Shown one piece after another: positions 6,335 to 13,882 of a stretch of 64,000 nucleotides of DNA (position 1 is the stretch's first letter; every line of letters starts with the position of its first letter). Source of the stretch: Pseudomonas lactis. GTDB lineage: Bacteria; Pseudomonadota; Gammaproteobacteria; Pseudomonadales; Pseudomonadaceae. Location: contig NZ_JYLO01000010.1 in assembly GCF_001439845.1 (NCBI RefSeq), positions 1 through 64,000 of the forward strand, given 5' to 3'. The notes under the pieces are model-generated. The model worked only from the letters and a program-made list of their open reading frames with translations. It did no database searches and had not been told where the DNA came from. Position numbers and translations under genes: made by a program.

Positions 6335-6693
6335 ACTATGACGCCGAAGAGCTTCTAACTCAGTGGGGCAGGTGGGTATGGCAAGGTGCTGGTGTTCCTG
6401 GTTATGGGGTGTCCCAAATCTACGCAATCATCCGGGACAATGTGGAGCAGCCTACGTCAAACCTTCCCGCTGCGATTACCGATGATGAAGCGCTGATGAT
6501 CGATAGGGCTGTTGCTGCGTTATGGAAACGTTACCCCACGACGGCTGATTGTCTGAGGATTTATTACTGTACCGGCATGACCATGCAGGGCGTGGGTAAC
6601 ATGCTCGACTTGACCAGGTTGAAGGTGCGCGAAATGATCATTGCCGGGAATAACTATGTTCAGGCCTGCTTGGATATGAAGGTCGCGGCTTAA
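6331..6693 (+). CDS. Q-like late antitermination protein
   Basis: A 120-residue protein at the end of the early operon. The pattern of a Trp-rich N-terminus (LLTQWGRWVWQG), the central LMIDRAVAALWKRYP, the YYCTGMTMQGVGNML segment and the C-terminal helix-turn-helix-like VREMIIAGNNYVQACL fits the small Q/antitermination family (DUF1133-like). It is followed within 120 bp by two terminators and then the lysis genes, which is where a Q target would be. Its likely role is to let polymerase read through these terminators into the 23-kb late operon. Confidence 0.8.
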   Translation: MNYDAEELLTQWGRWVWQGAGVPGYGVSQIYAIIRDNVEQPTSNLPAAITDDEALMIDRAVAALWKRYPTTADCLRIYYCTGMTMQGVGNMLDLTRLKVREMIIAGNNYVQACLDMKVAA

Positions 6694-6697
6694 TTTC

Positions 6698-6758
6698 TTG
6701 ACGTGTTAACACGGTAGTGGCACATTAGCGCCAGATTGCGGTTTTACCGCTTAGGAAC
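6698..6758 (+). promoter_or_regulatory. Candidate late promoter (PR'-like)
   Basis: TTGACG at 6698-6703 is a good -35 element. With a 17 to 18-bp spacer, CACATT or ACATTA near 6721-6727 is a weak -10. It lies 5 bp after the Q-like gene and upstream of two terminators, as in lambda. The -10 is poor, so the exact promoter is uncertain. Confidence 0.4.
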
Positions 6759-6786
6759 AAGCCCGGCCATTGAGTCGGGCTTTTTT
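6759..6786 (+). terminator. Terminator upstream of the lysis genes (tR'-like, first)
   Basis: A 7-bp stem (AAGCCCG / CGGGCTT) followed by a T run, 66 bp after the Q-like gene. A second terminator follows within 25 bp. Confidence 0.8.
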
Positions 6787-6806
6787 GTGTCCTTAATTCA
6801 ACCTTT

Positions 6807-6832
6807 AGCCTCGCCACTGTGCGGGGCTTTTT
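6807..6832 (+). terminator. Second tandem terminator upstream of the lysis genes
   Basis: An 8-bp stem AGCCTCGC / GCGGGGCT with one T-G wobble and a 6-base loop, followed by T's. It ends 17 bp before the holin start, so it should stop transcription of the late operon unless antitermination occurs. Confidence 0.75.
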
Positions 6833-6848
6833 GCATCTGGAGGCCCGA

Positions 6849-7127
6849 ATGGCAGCCCCAGGCAGGAGCAGAAGTATGGCCAACCCGACGCCCGAGAGCA
6901 TCGTAGAGGTGGTGGGTGCGTCAGTGGCCAATAAGGGCATGATCGTCGGCGGCGCTGCTGGCATGGTGGGTTGGCTGTCGCAAGTCAACTGGATAGGTAT
7001 CGCCGGTGTGGCGGTGGCGGTGGTGGGCCTGCTGATCAATCTGTTCTTCCAGGTCCGCAAGGATCGCCGCGAGTCCATCGAAAGCGCTGCACGCTTGGAA
7101 GCCCTGAAAGAGCGGGCGCGGGCATGA
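6849..7127 (+). CDS. Phage holin (two transmembrane segments)
   Basis: The start is at ATG 6849, preceded by CTGGAGG at 5-bp spacing. An internal ATG at 6876 could give a dual-start product. The 92-residue protein has two hydrophobic segments (about 38-53, GMIVGGAAGMVGWL, and about 57-75, WIGIAGVAVAVVGLLINLFF) and a charged C-terminal tail (VRKDRRESIE...). This is the usual layout of small class II holins. The next gene encodes an endolysin with a SAR-type N-terminus, so this protein may act as a pinholin that collapses the membrane potential and does not make large holes. Confidence 0.8.
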   Translation: MAAPGRSRSMANPTPESIVEVVGASVANKGMIVGGAAGMVGWLSQVNWIGIAGVAVAVVGLLINLFFQVRKDRRESIESAARLEALKERARA

Positions 7128-7639
7128 ATCCCCAACTACGCCAGCGCATCGCCGTCACGGTGTTGAGCCTGAGCGCCGCCGGCTTCGCCACCTGGCAGGC
7201 AAGCGAAGGGTTTACCCCTGTTGCCGTGATCCCCACCAAGGGCGACGTGCCCACCATCGGCCACGGCTCCACTCGTTACGAAGACGGCTCGCCGGTCCGC
7301 ATGGGCGACACCATCACCCCGGCCCGCGCCGAAGTCCTGGCCCGCAACCTGAACAGCCAGGCGGAAAAGCAGTTCGCTGCATCACTCCCAGGCGTGAAGC
7401 TTCATCAGGTCGAGTTTGATCTGTACATGGACTTCGTGGGCCAGTACGGCATTGGCACCTGGCTCAAGGGTTCGCCTCGTCGTGACCTGCTGGCCGGCAA
7501 CTACGCCCAGGCTTGCAATGACTTGCTCAAGTATCGCTATGCCGCTGGCTTCGACTGCTCGACACCGGGCAACAAACGCTGCGCCGGCGTCTGGACTCGC
7601 CAGCTTGAGCGTCACGCCAAGTGCATGGCCGCGCAATGA
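7124..7639 (+). CDS. Endolysin, GH24 lysozyme family with SAR-type N-terminus
   Basis: The start is ATG 7124, overlapping the holin stop by 4 bp. The 171-residue protein begins with a weakly hydrophobic Ala/Ser/Gly-rich segment (about residues 9-24), typical of signal-arrest-release endolysins. It then has the catalytic Glu28 in ASEGF. The conserved PTIGHGST block (43-50) matches the GH24 family and supplies Thr44. The Asp that usually sits nine residues after the Glu is missing at that place; Asp41 is the nearest acid, in an insertion-bearing loop (IPTKGDVPTIG). The C-terminal half matches the lysozyme fold (RRDLLAGNYAQACNDLLKY). It cleaves cell-wall peptidoglycan at the end of the lytic cycle. 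Confidence 0.88.
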   Translation: MNPQLRQRIAVTVLSLSAAGFATWQASEGFTPVAVIPTKGDVPTIGHGSTRYEDGSPVRMGDTITPARAEVLARNLNSQAEKQFAASLPGVKLHQVEFDLYMDFVGQYGIGTWLKGSPRRDLLAGNYAQACNDLLKYRYAAGFDCSTPGNKRCAGVWTRQLERHAKCMAAQ

Positions 7640-8031
7640 ATCCCCCAACCCCCGAGGCAATCACCGTGAACGACCAAGCAATCGAACAGGAAATCCAGGC
7701 CAAAGGCTTGACCGCACCGCGTGTCACCCCCGCCGACCTGCAAGCCAATATCGCGCACGAACACTACTTCACCGCCGCAGACGGCGTTCAGGCTGCTGGT
7801 GCTGTGCATCTGCCGGCGGGTGAGGGTTGGACGCTGGGTTCGCTGCAACTGCTGACCATCTGTGTCTTGGTGCTGCGCAATGGCTTCACTGTCACCGGTG
7901 AGAGCGCCTGCGCCAGCCCGGAGAACTTCGACGCCGAAATGGGCCGCAAGATTGCCCGCGACAATGCTGTCGCCAAGGTTTGGCCGCTGATGGGCTACGC
8001 GCTCAAGCAGCAACTGCACGAAGCCAAGTAA
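7636..8031 (+). CDS. Phage N4 gp49 / Sf6 gp66 family protein
   Basis: A 131-residue protein started at ATG 7636, overlapping the endolysin stop; a GTG at 7666 would also work. The sequence AIEQEIQAKGLTAPRVTPAD, then IAHEHYFTA, and later LVLRNGFTVTGESAC followed by NFDAEMGRKIARDNA, is the signature of the Gp49-like family found in N4, Sf6 and many prophages. Its role is unknown. Placement inside the lysis cassette, between endolysin and spanin genes, is common for this family. Confidence 0.8.
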   Translation: MNPPTPEAITVNDQAIEQEIQAKGLTAPRVTPADLQANIAHEHYFTAADGVQAAGAVHLPAGEGWTLGSLQLLTICVLVLRNGFTVTGESACASPENFDAEMGRKIARDNAVAKVWPLMGYALKQQLHEAK

Positions 8032-8042
8032 GGAATCCAGCC

Positions 8043-8519
8043 ATGACCCGCTACCTGATCGCCGCCATTGCTGTTCTGGTGATCGTGGCGGGCATCCAAA
8101 CACACCGTCTGGATAACGCGCAGACCGATCACGCGCAGTACGTTGCCAACATCGCCACCCAGGCCCAGGAGGCCAGCGAGAAGGCCCGCCAGGCCGAACA
8201 GCAACACCAACGAATAATTGACCAGGTACGCACCGATGCAGCCAATCAAAAGATCAGTGATGACGCTCACGCTGCTGAGCTTGTTGCTGTGGGTGTCAGC
8301 CTGCGCGAGCAACAAACCAGCCTGCTTGCCGACCGCGCCGCCCTACGTGCCCGCCTTGCCGCAAGAGGCAAGACAATCGACGACCTTAGCGATTTGCTCG
8401 CCGAACTGCGCACAGAAGCTGACAACCATGCGGGCGAACTGGCAACAGCGCTTGACGCAAGTCGCCGGGCCGGATTTGCCTGTGAACGTTCCTACGACGC
8501 CATGAGGGCATCCAAATGA
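8043..8519 (+). CDS. Rz-like inner-membrane spanin (DUF2514-type)
   Basis: The start is ATG 8043. The 158-residue protein has one N-terminal membrane anchor (about 4-20, LIAAIAVLVIVAGI) and a long periplasmic coiled coil rich in Ala, Gln and Glu, ending with two short charged segments. This is the inner-membrane spanin layout, which links with the outer-membrane Rz1 lipoprotein to fuse the membranes at lysis. A gene with lipobox features lies inside it in the +1 frame (8236-8505), which strongly supports the assignment. It is preceded by the gp49-type gene and overlaps the next gene by 4 bp. Confidence 0.88.
   Translation: MTRYLIAAIAVLVIVAGIQTHRLDNAQTDHAQYVANIATQAQEASEKARQAEQQHQRIIDQVRTDAANQKISDDAHAAELVAVGVSLREQQTSLLADRAALRARLAARGKTIDDLSDLLAELRTEADNHAGELATALDASRRAGFACERSYDAMRASK
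8236..8505 (+). CDS. Embedded Rz1-like outer-membrane spanin lipoprotein
   Basis: This 89-residue frame lies entirely inside the Rz gene in the +1 frame. It starts at ATG 8236 (an alternative is ATG 8260). It encodes a short basic N-terminus, a hydrophobic signal stretch (TLTLLSLLLW) and a lipobox VSAC with the acylated Cys, then a Pro-rich mature part (PTAPPYVPALPQ). Those are the three marks of Rz1 lipoproteins. The mature part, about 65 residues, spans most of the remaining Rz gene. No separate Shine-Dalgarno is strong, so translation is likely coupled to Rz. Confidence 0.82.
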   Translation: MQPIKRSVMTLTLLSLLLWVSACASNKPACLPTAPPYVPALPQEARQSTTLAICSPNCAQKLTTMRANWQQRLTQVAGPDLPVNVPTTP

Positions 8520-8731
8520 TTAAGTACCACGTCAAATCGGCCGGCGAAGTGCATGAAGTAATGGCTTCAACGTTCGTGCAGGGCAACGATCTGCGCCTTA
8601 TTGGCGATGGCGGCGCAGTTGTAGCCATCTTCGGTTCATTCGAATGGCTCAAGGTTGTGCCTGTTGTGACTGCGCCAGTCGTGGAGGGTGAGCCCTCTAC
8701 CGAAAAGCCCGAACTGGTGGGTGAGCAATGA
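8516..8731 (+). CDS. Small hypothetical phage protein
   Basis: A 71-residue protein with a beta-strand-rich N-terminal two-thirds (IKYHVKSAGEVHEVMAS, then DGGAVVAIFGSFEWLKVVP) and a disordered Pro/Glu tail. It overlaps the Rz stop and the terminase small subunit start by 4 bp each. The pattern resembles a small barrel-like domain, but I do not recognise the family. Confidence 0.6.
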   Translation: MIKYHVKSAGEVHEVMASTFVQGNDLRLIGDGGAVVAIFGSFEWLKVVPVVTAPVVEGEPSTEKPELVGEQ

Positions 8732-9354
8732 CTGATAAGCAGCCAACCGACTGGGAGCGCATTGAACAGCTCTACCGTGCCGGCCTGCTTTCAGTGCGTG
8801 AAATCGCTGCAACGTGTGGTGTGTCCCATACCGCGATCAATAAGCGGGCCAAGGCTGGTAGCTGGGATAGAGACCTGAAAGCGAAGATCCAGGCCAAGGC
8901 TGATTCGCTGGTTTCCAAAGCCGAGGTTTCCAAAGAGGTTTCCACGCAAGCACTGGCAACCGAGCGCGGGATCGTTGAAGCCAATGCTCAGGTCATTGCA
9001 AACATTCGCATTGCCCACCGAACTGACATTGGCCGCTCACGTCGCCTGGCCAACAAGCTGCTGGATGAGCTGGAAGGGCTGACCGACAACCGCGACCTGT
9101 TCGACCGGTTGGGAGAGTTGCTGCGTGATGAGGACGACAAGGGCCAGGACAAGCGCAACGACTTGTACATGAAGGTCATTGATCTGCCCGCCCGCACCAA
9201 GACCATGAAGGAACTGGCCGAAACGTTGAAGAACCTGATCGCCCTGGAGCGCCAGGCTTATGACGTTGGCGCCGAGAAGCAAGGCGATGACCGCAGCCAA
9301 CTGACGGAAGAAGAACTTGATCGCAGAATCGCCAAGCTCGCAGGCCAGGGCTGA
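8728..9354 (+). CDS. Terminase small subunit
   Basis: A 208-residue protein with an N-terminal helix-turn-helix (about 10-45: LYRAGLLSVREIAATCGVSH then TAINKRAKAGSW) that should bind the packaging site. A long, mostly coiled-coil middle part follows (about 50-170), and the C-terminus ends in LTEEELDRRIAKLAGQG, a typical small-terminase tail that contacts the large subunit. It directly precedes the large subunit and overlaps it by 38 bp. It selects phage DNA for packaging and positions the large subunit. Confidence 0.88.
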   Translation: MTDKQPTDWERIEQLYRAGLLSVREIAATCGVSHTAINKRAKAGSWDRDLKAKIQAKADSLVSKAEVSKEVSTQALATERGIVEANAQVIANIRIAHRTDIGRSRRLANKLLDELEGLTDNRDLFDRLGELLRDEDDKGQDKRNDLYMKVIDLPARTKTMKELAETLKNLIALERQAYDVGAEKQGDDRSQLTEEELDRRIAKLAGQG

Positions 9355-10777
9355 CAAGCTTGAGCTATTGGCGTTGCTTGAGGAAAAGGCGCGCCGGGAT
9401 GCACAGAGGCGTCACCTGCTCCAGTTCGAAACTCTGTATGAGTGGCAGCGCAAGTTCGTAAAGGCCACGGCCGACCACACGTCATGCATGTTGATGGCGG
9501 CAAACCGGGTGGGCAAGACACGCACCGGGTTGACCATCGATGCAATGCACCTGCTGGGCGATTACCCCGAGGACTGGGAAGGCCACGCATTCGACCATGC
9601 GCCGATGTGCTGGCTGCTGGGGTTCTCGATGGAGAAAACCCGTGACCTGCTCCAAACGCCTTTGTTCGGCACGCTGGAGGGGGGCAAGTGGACTGGTGGG
9701 TTAATCCCCGCTGACCGAATCATTGCGCATCTGTCCGCTACCGGCACATCCGGCGCCATGCGACAGATCACCGTCCGGCACAAGTCCGGCAGTCAATCCA
9801 CGGTGCAGTTCTGGTCCTACAGCCAGGGCCAGCACGCAATCATGGGCGACAGCGTCGACTGGTACCACATCGACGAAGAGCCACGCGACAAAGCGATCTA
9901 CCCGCAGGTGCTGACCCGAACCGCGACTGGTGACGGTGGTCGGGGTGGTCGCGGCATTTTGACGTTCACCCCCGAGAACGGGCGCACCGAACTGGTTATC
10001 CAGTTCATGGACTGCCCAGCCGAGGGCCAATACATCCAGCGCGCCACCTGGGCCGATGCACCGCACTTGACTGCTGACACGCAGCGCAAGTTGTTGGGCA
10101 TGTATCCCGAGTGGCAGCGCGACATGCGTTCCAAGGGGATGCCATTGCTCGGCACTGGTTTGATATTCGACTTCGGCGACGAAACGATCAAATGCCAGCC
10201 GTTCCCGTGCCCGCCGCACTTCTGGATTATCAACGGGATGGATTTCGGGTGGGATCACCCGCAGGCCCACATCCAGCTCTGGATTGATATGGACTCTGAC
10301 GTTATCTACCTGGCCCATGCCTGGAAGAAATCCCGCGTCACGCCATCGACCGTGTGGGGCACCGTCAAATCATGGGCGCAGCACATACCAACAGCCTGGC
10401 CATCTGACGGCTTGCAGTCTGAGAAGTCGTCGGGCGAGCAGCAGAAGAAAGCCTATGTGGACGCCGGATGGCAAATGCTGTCGCAGCACGCAACGTGGCC
10501 TGATGGCGGGGTGGGCGTTGAGATTGGCCTTGTTGAACTCTATGAGCGCATGACCACTGGCCGCTTCAAGGTGTTCTCACACCTAACCGACTTCTTCGAC
10601 GAGAAGATGAGCTATCACCGCGACGAGAACGGGAAGATCGTCAAGTTGAACGACGACATCCTTTCAGCCGTTCGTTACGCCTACATGATGCGCAGGCTCG
10701 CAAGGCCGCGCTGGAAACTTGGTACGCCACCTGGTGGCAACTACCAATCCGACTATGACCCCTACGCGAGCAACTGA
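9317..10777 (+). CDS. Terminase large subunit (ATPase/nuclease)
   Basis: The frame opens at a TTG (9317) with GGAAG shortly upstream, inside the small-subunit gene. No other start in the first 60 codons looks better. The 486-residue protein has a Walker A motif around Lys67 (MAANRVGKT) and a Walker B motif with Asp186-Glu187 (VDWYHIDEE). The C-terminal RNase H-like nuclease starts with NGMDFGWDHPQ. The sequence resembles the large terminases of temperate podoviruses and not those of T7. It powers DNA packaging into the prohead and cuts the concatemer. The start codon is the only uncertain point. Confidence 0.93.
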   Translation: MIAESPSSQARADKLELLALLEEKARRDAQRRHLLQFETLYEWQRKFVKATADHTSCMLMAANRVGKTRTGLTIDAMHLLGDYPEDWEGHAFDHAPMCWLLGFSMEKTRDLLQTPLFGTLEGGKWTGGLIPADRIIAHLSATGTSGAMRQITVRHKSGSQSTVQFWSYSQGQHAIMGDSVDWYHIDEEPRDKAIYPQVLTRTATGDGGRGGRGILTFTPENGRTELVIQFMDCPAEGQYIQRATWADAPHLTADTQRKLLGMYPEWQRDMRSKGMPLLGTGLIFDFGDETIKCQPFPCPPHFWIINGMDFGWDHPQAHIQLWIDMDSDVIYLAHAWKKSRVTPSTVWGTVKSWAQHIPTAWPSDGLQSEKSSGEQQKKAYVDAGWQMLSQHATWPDGGVGVEIGLVELYERMTTGRFKVFSHLTDFFDEKMSYHRDENGKIVKLNDDILSAVRYAYMMRRLARPRWKLGTPPGGNYQSDYDPYASN

Positions 10778-10778
10778 C

Positions 10779-11132
10779 ATGTGCGGAAAGAGTATTAAGA
10801 AACTGGTAAACAAGGTGGTGGAGCTAGATCCGCTGCGCGGCGGTGACGTCATCCTTGAGGGGATGGGCTTGCCGAACATGTTTGGCGAGAACACCGGCAT
10901 GTTCAACAAGGCCGAGCGCGAGAAGGCAGCGGCAAAGGCAGCAGCCGAAGCGGCGGGCTCAACGTCTCCAGGTGCGGCACCTACCACCTCCAGCGACTCA
11001 GTGCAGGCCGCTGTAGAGGCGGAACGCAAGCGCCGCCTGGCCCAGTCCGGCCAGAACGGTACGATCCTGACCGGTTCGTCTGGCGTGCTTGGCGGTGCCA
11101 ACACCAGCCAGAAAACGCTGTTGGGGGTGTAA
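10779..11132 (+). CDS. Small phage protein upstream of portal
   Basis: The start is ATG 10779, one base after the terminase stop. The 117-residue protein has a short folded N-terminus (GKSIKKLVNKVVELDPLRGG), an Ala-rich charged helix, and a C-terminal GTILTGSSGVLGGAN-type motif followed by KTLLGV. That C-terminal motif recurs in small proteins next to portal genes of many temperate podoviruses and siphoviruses, where the role is unknown. It is likely a minor virion or assembly protein. Confidence 0.65.
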   Translation: MCGKSIKKLVNKVVELDPLRGGDVILEGMGLPNMFGENTGMFNKAEREKAAAKAAAEAAGSTSPGAAPTTSSDSVQAAVEAERKRRLAQSGQNGTILTGSSGVLGGANTSQKTLLGV

Positions 11133-11133
11133 G

Positions 11134-12828
11134 TTGGCCGACTCCCTGCGTTCACAGCTGGACAAGCGGCTGACGCGCCTCAAGTCCGAGCGCGATAGCA
11201 ACTGGCTGCCCGAGTGGCGCGACCTGAGTGATTACATTCTGCCCAGGGCTGGCCGGTTCAACACCTCTGACGTGAACAAGGGGCAGCGCCGCGACAAGAA
11301 GATCATCAACCCGCGTGCCACCTTCGCCGCCCGCACCCTGGCAGCTGGTATGCACAGCGGCATGACCAGCCCCGCATCCCCATGGTTCAAGCTCGGCACG
11401 CCTGATCCTGGCCTGATGCAGTACGGACCAGTCAAGGAATGGCTGTACGCGGTAGAGAAGGCCATGCGCGAAGTTATGGCGCGTTCCAACCTCTATAACG
11501 TCCTGCCCACCATCTACGGTGAGGAAGGTGTATTTGGCACTGCCGCCATGGCCGCACTGCCAGACGAGCGCGATACCGTGCGCTTCTACCCGTTCACCGT
11601 GGGCAGCTACATGATCGCCAACAGCGACCGTCAGCAGGTCGACACGCTCTACCGCGAATTCAAGATGACCGCCCGCCAGATGGAACAGCAATTCGGCAAA
11701 TCGGCGTTGAGCGGCACCACGCAGCAACTGCTTAGCACCAACTCCGAAGCCTGGATTGAGGTCTGCCACGCCACCCAGCCCAACGAGAGCCGCGAGCATG
11801 GCCGCAAGGACAACACGAACATGGCCTACCAGTCCGCGTACTGGGAGAAGGGCGGCGATAACGACAAGCTGTTGCGCCAGTCGGGGTTCCAAGAGTTCCC
11901 GGTGATGGCGCCGCGCTGGGATGTGCTGGGCGAGGATGTGTATGGCACCGGTCCGGGCTCGCAGTGCATTGGCTCCACACGAGCGCTGCAACTGATGGAG
12001 CGCCGCAAGGCTGAGCTGGTGGAGAAGGGTGTGCGCCCGCCGATGGGTGCGCCGGCCAGCCTGCAAGTGCAGAAAGCCTCAATCCTGCCGGGCAGCATCA
12101 CCTATCTGGACGACATGCAGCAGGGCGCCAAGTTCGCGCCGTTGTGGGACGTGAACCCGGCCTGGCTGGGCCAGTTGCGCGGGGAGATTGCCGCAGAAGA
12201 GCAGATTGCAGACACGGCATTCTTCGTTGACCTGTTCCTGATGATCAGCCAGTTGGACGGTGAGCGCACAGCCTACGAAATCGCCACCCGCAAAGAAGAG
12301 AAAATGCTGATGCTCGGCCCTGTGCTGGAGCGCCAGAACGATGACCTGCTGGACCCATGCGTTGACCAGGTGTTCCACCTGATGGTTGAGCAGTCCATTC
12401 CGCGCTGGATGGGCTTGCTTCCGGGTAACCCTCTGTTGCCACCACCACCCAAGGAAATGGGCGGCCTTGATCTGCGCATTGAGTACACCAGCATCCTGGC
12501 CCAGGCCCAGCGCGCCGTCGAAGGCTCGGCCATTGAACGCGCTATCGGGTTCGCGGGCACCGTGGCCAACATCAAGCAAGACCCATCGTCCCTGGACCTG
12601 CTGGATACCGACAACGCATTGCGCGAGTACTTCAAGGTCACCGCCGTGCCACCCGCGCTCATTCGCTCCGACGACGCTGTGCAGGCCATCCGCGAGCAGC
12701 GTGCCCAAGCCCAGCAGCAGGCAGAAATGCAACAGCAACTGGGCAGCGCCATCGAAGGCGTCAAGGTGCTGAGCCAGGCCGACACCGGCGGCAACAACGC
12801 CCTGACTCAAATCACGGGGATGATGTGA
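11134..12828 (+). CDS. Portal protein (head-tail connector, T7-like)
   Basis: A TTG at 11134, one base after the upstream stop and with GGGGGTG before it, gives a 564-residue protein that fits the head-to-tail connector family of podoviruses. Typical segments are SERDSNWLPEWRDLSDYILP near the N-terminus, AARTLAAGMHSGMTSPASPW, and the C-terminal region with DDAVQAIREQRAQAQQQ, a Gln-rich helix. The portal forms the dodecameric ring at the vertex through which DNA is packaged and ejected. An in-frame ATG at 11089 lies inside the previous gene and is less likely. Confidence 0.92.
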   Translation: MADSLRSQLDKRLTRLKSERDSNWLPEWRDLSDYILPRAGRFNTSDVNKGQRRDKKIINPRATFAARTLAAGMHSGMTSPASPWFKLGTPDPGLMQYGPVKEWLYAVEKAMREVMARSNLYNVLPTIYGEEGVFGTAAMAALPDERDTVRFYPFTVGSYMIANSDRQQVDTLYREFKMTARQMEQQFGKSALSGTTQQLLSTNSEAWIEVCHATQPNESREHGRKDNTNMAYQSAYWEKGGDNDKLLRQSGFQEFPVMAPRWDVLGEDVYGTGPGSQCIGSTRALQLMERRKAELVEKGVRPPMGAPASLQVQKASILPGSITYLDDMQQGAKFAPLWDVNPAWLGQLRGEIAAEEQIADTAFFVDLFLMISQLDGERTAYEIATRKEEKMLMLGPVLERQNDDLLDPCVDQVFHLMVEQSIPRWMGLLPGNPLLPPPPKEMGGLDLRIEYTSILAQAQRAVEGSAIERAIGFAGTVANIKQDPSSLDLLDTDNALREYFKVTAVPPALIRSDDAVQAIREQRAQAQQQAEMQQQLGSAIEGVKVLSQADTGGNNALTQITGMM

Positions 12829-13148
12829 TGGTTGGCGATGAGCAGCAATCCCGCCAGGACTTGGAAAAGCAGGTAGCTATCGAGCAGCGCGAAGCCGACT
12901 TTCGCTGGCTGATGGCTGATCCCCGCGGGCGCCGCTTCATGTGGGCAACACTCGGAGATTACGGGTTGTTTCGAACATCGTTCAACCATCTGCCCGGACA
13001 GACAGAATTCAACGAAGGCCAGCGCAATGCTGGCCTTCTTCTTTTGGGGCGCATCAACAGGCTGTGCCCTGAGCAATACGGGGTTATGGCAGCCGAGAAC
13101 GCGCCCAAGCCAACCGAACCTTCGAACGATCAGGAGACTGATGAATGA
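12828..13148 (+). CDS. Bbp19-like phage protein
   Basis: A 106-residue protein; the ATG at 12828 overlaps the portal stop. The core DFRWLMADPRGRRFMW, then YGLFRTSFNH and FNEGQRNAGLLLLGRI, is characteristic of the Bbp19-type domain of Bordetella phage BPP-1 and relatives, which is found between portal and scaffold genes. The biochemical role is not known. It overlaps the scaffold-like gene by 4 bp. Confidence 0.8.
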   Translation: MVGDEQQSRQDLEKQVAIEQREADFRWLMADPRGRRFMWATLGDYGLFRTSFNHLPGQTEFNEGQRNAGLLLLGRINRLCPEQYGVMAAENAPKPTEPSNDQETDE

Positions 13149-13864
13149 ACGCTTTGATGATGAAACTGCTGGGCCGCGTGCTGATGAATGAGGTTCCAGC
13201 CGATGGGGGCCAGGGCGGTGGTGCTGATTCGCCGGCTCCTGCGGCTGATGCTCCAGCACCAGCCGCCGAAGGGTCGGTATTGACGCCGGCCGCAACTGAC
13301 GCGCCACCAGTGGCCGATGCCAAGACCCCGGAGCAAACCCAGCAAGAAGCTGACGCGGCAAAGGACAAGACAGAAGCCGACGCCAAGCTCACCGGCGCGC
13401 CGGAAGCCTATGAGGACTTCACTCTGCCCGAAGGCATGGAAATGGACGCTGATGTCCTGGGCGAGTTCAAGGGCCTGGCCAAGGAACTGAACATTCCGCA
13501 AGCAAAGGCGCAGCAGTTAATCGACTTCCAGACCCAATTGGCTACCAAGCAGGCCGAGGCATACCAGGCCGCCGTGACCAAGCAGGCCCAGGACTGGGCG
13601 GCATCCATCAAGAACGACCCTGAAATTGGCGGTGCGAACTACGACAAGAACGTCGAAAGCGCGATCAAGGTCATTCAGTCCTTCGGTGACCCGGCATTAA
13701 CCGAGTTGCTGAATACCTCCGGATTGGGCAACCACCCGGCGCTGTTCAAGTTCTGCCACCGCATCAGCTCGGCTATCTCGGAAGACAAGTTTGTCTTGCC
13801 TGGCAGCCAGTCATCCACAGGCCGCAAGTCGAACGAAGACGTTTTCTACGGCAGCAATTCCTAA
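13145..13864 (+). CDS. Probable scaffolding protein (head assembly)
   Basis: A 239-residue acidic protein. The first 90 residues are low-complexity Ala/Pro/Asp (APAADAPAPAAEGS), followed by a helical, Gln/Ala/Lys-rich middle (FQTQLATKQAEAYQAAVTKQ) and a C-terminal region with basic residues. It lies directly before the major capsid gene, where podoviruses encode their scaffold. The composition and position fit, but sequence conservation in this family is low, so this is inference. Confidence 0.75.
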   Translation: MNALMMKLLGRVLMNEVPADGGQGGGADSPAPAADAPAPAAEGSVLTPAATDAPPVADAKTPEQTQQEADAAKDKTEADAKLTGAPEAYEDFTLPEGMEMDADVLGEFKGLAKELNIPQAKAQQLIDFQTQLATKQAEAYQAAVTKQAQDWAASIKNDPEIGGANYDKNVESAIKVIQSFGDPALTELLNTSGLGNHPALFKFCHRISSAISEDKFVLPGSQSSTGRKSNEDVFYGSNS

Positions 13865-13882
13865 ACCACGGAGTACCAACAA

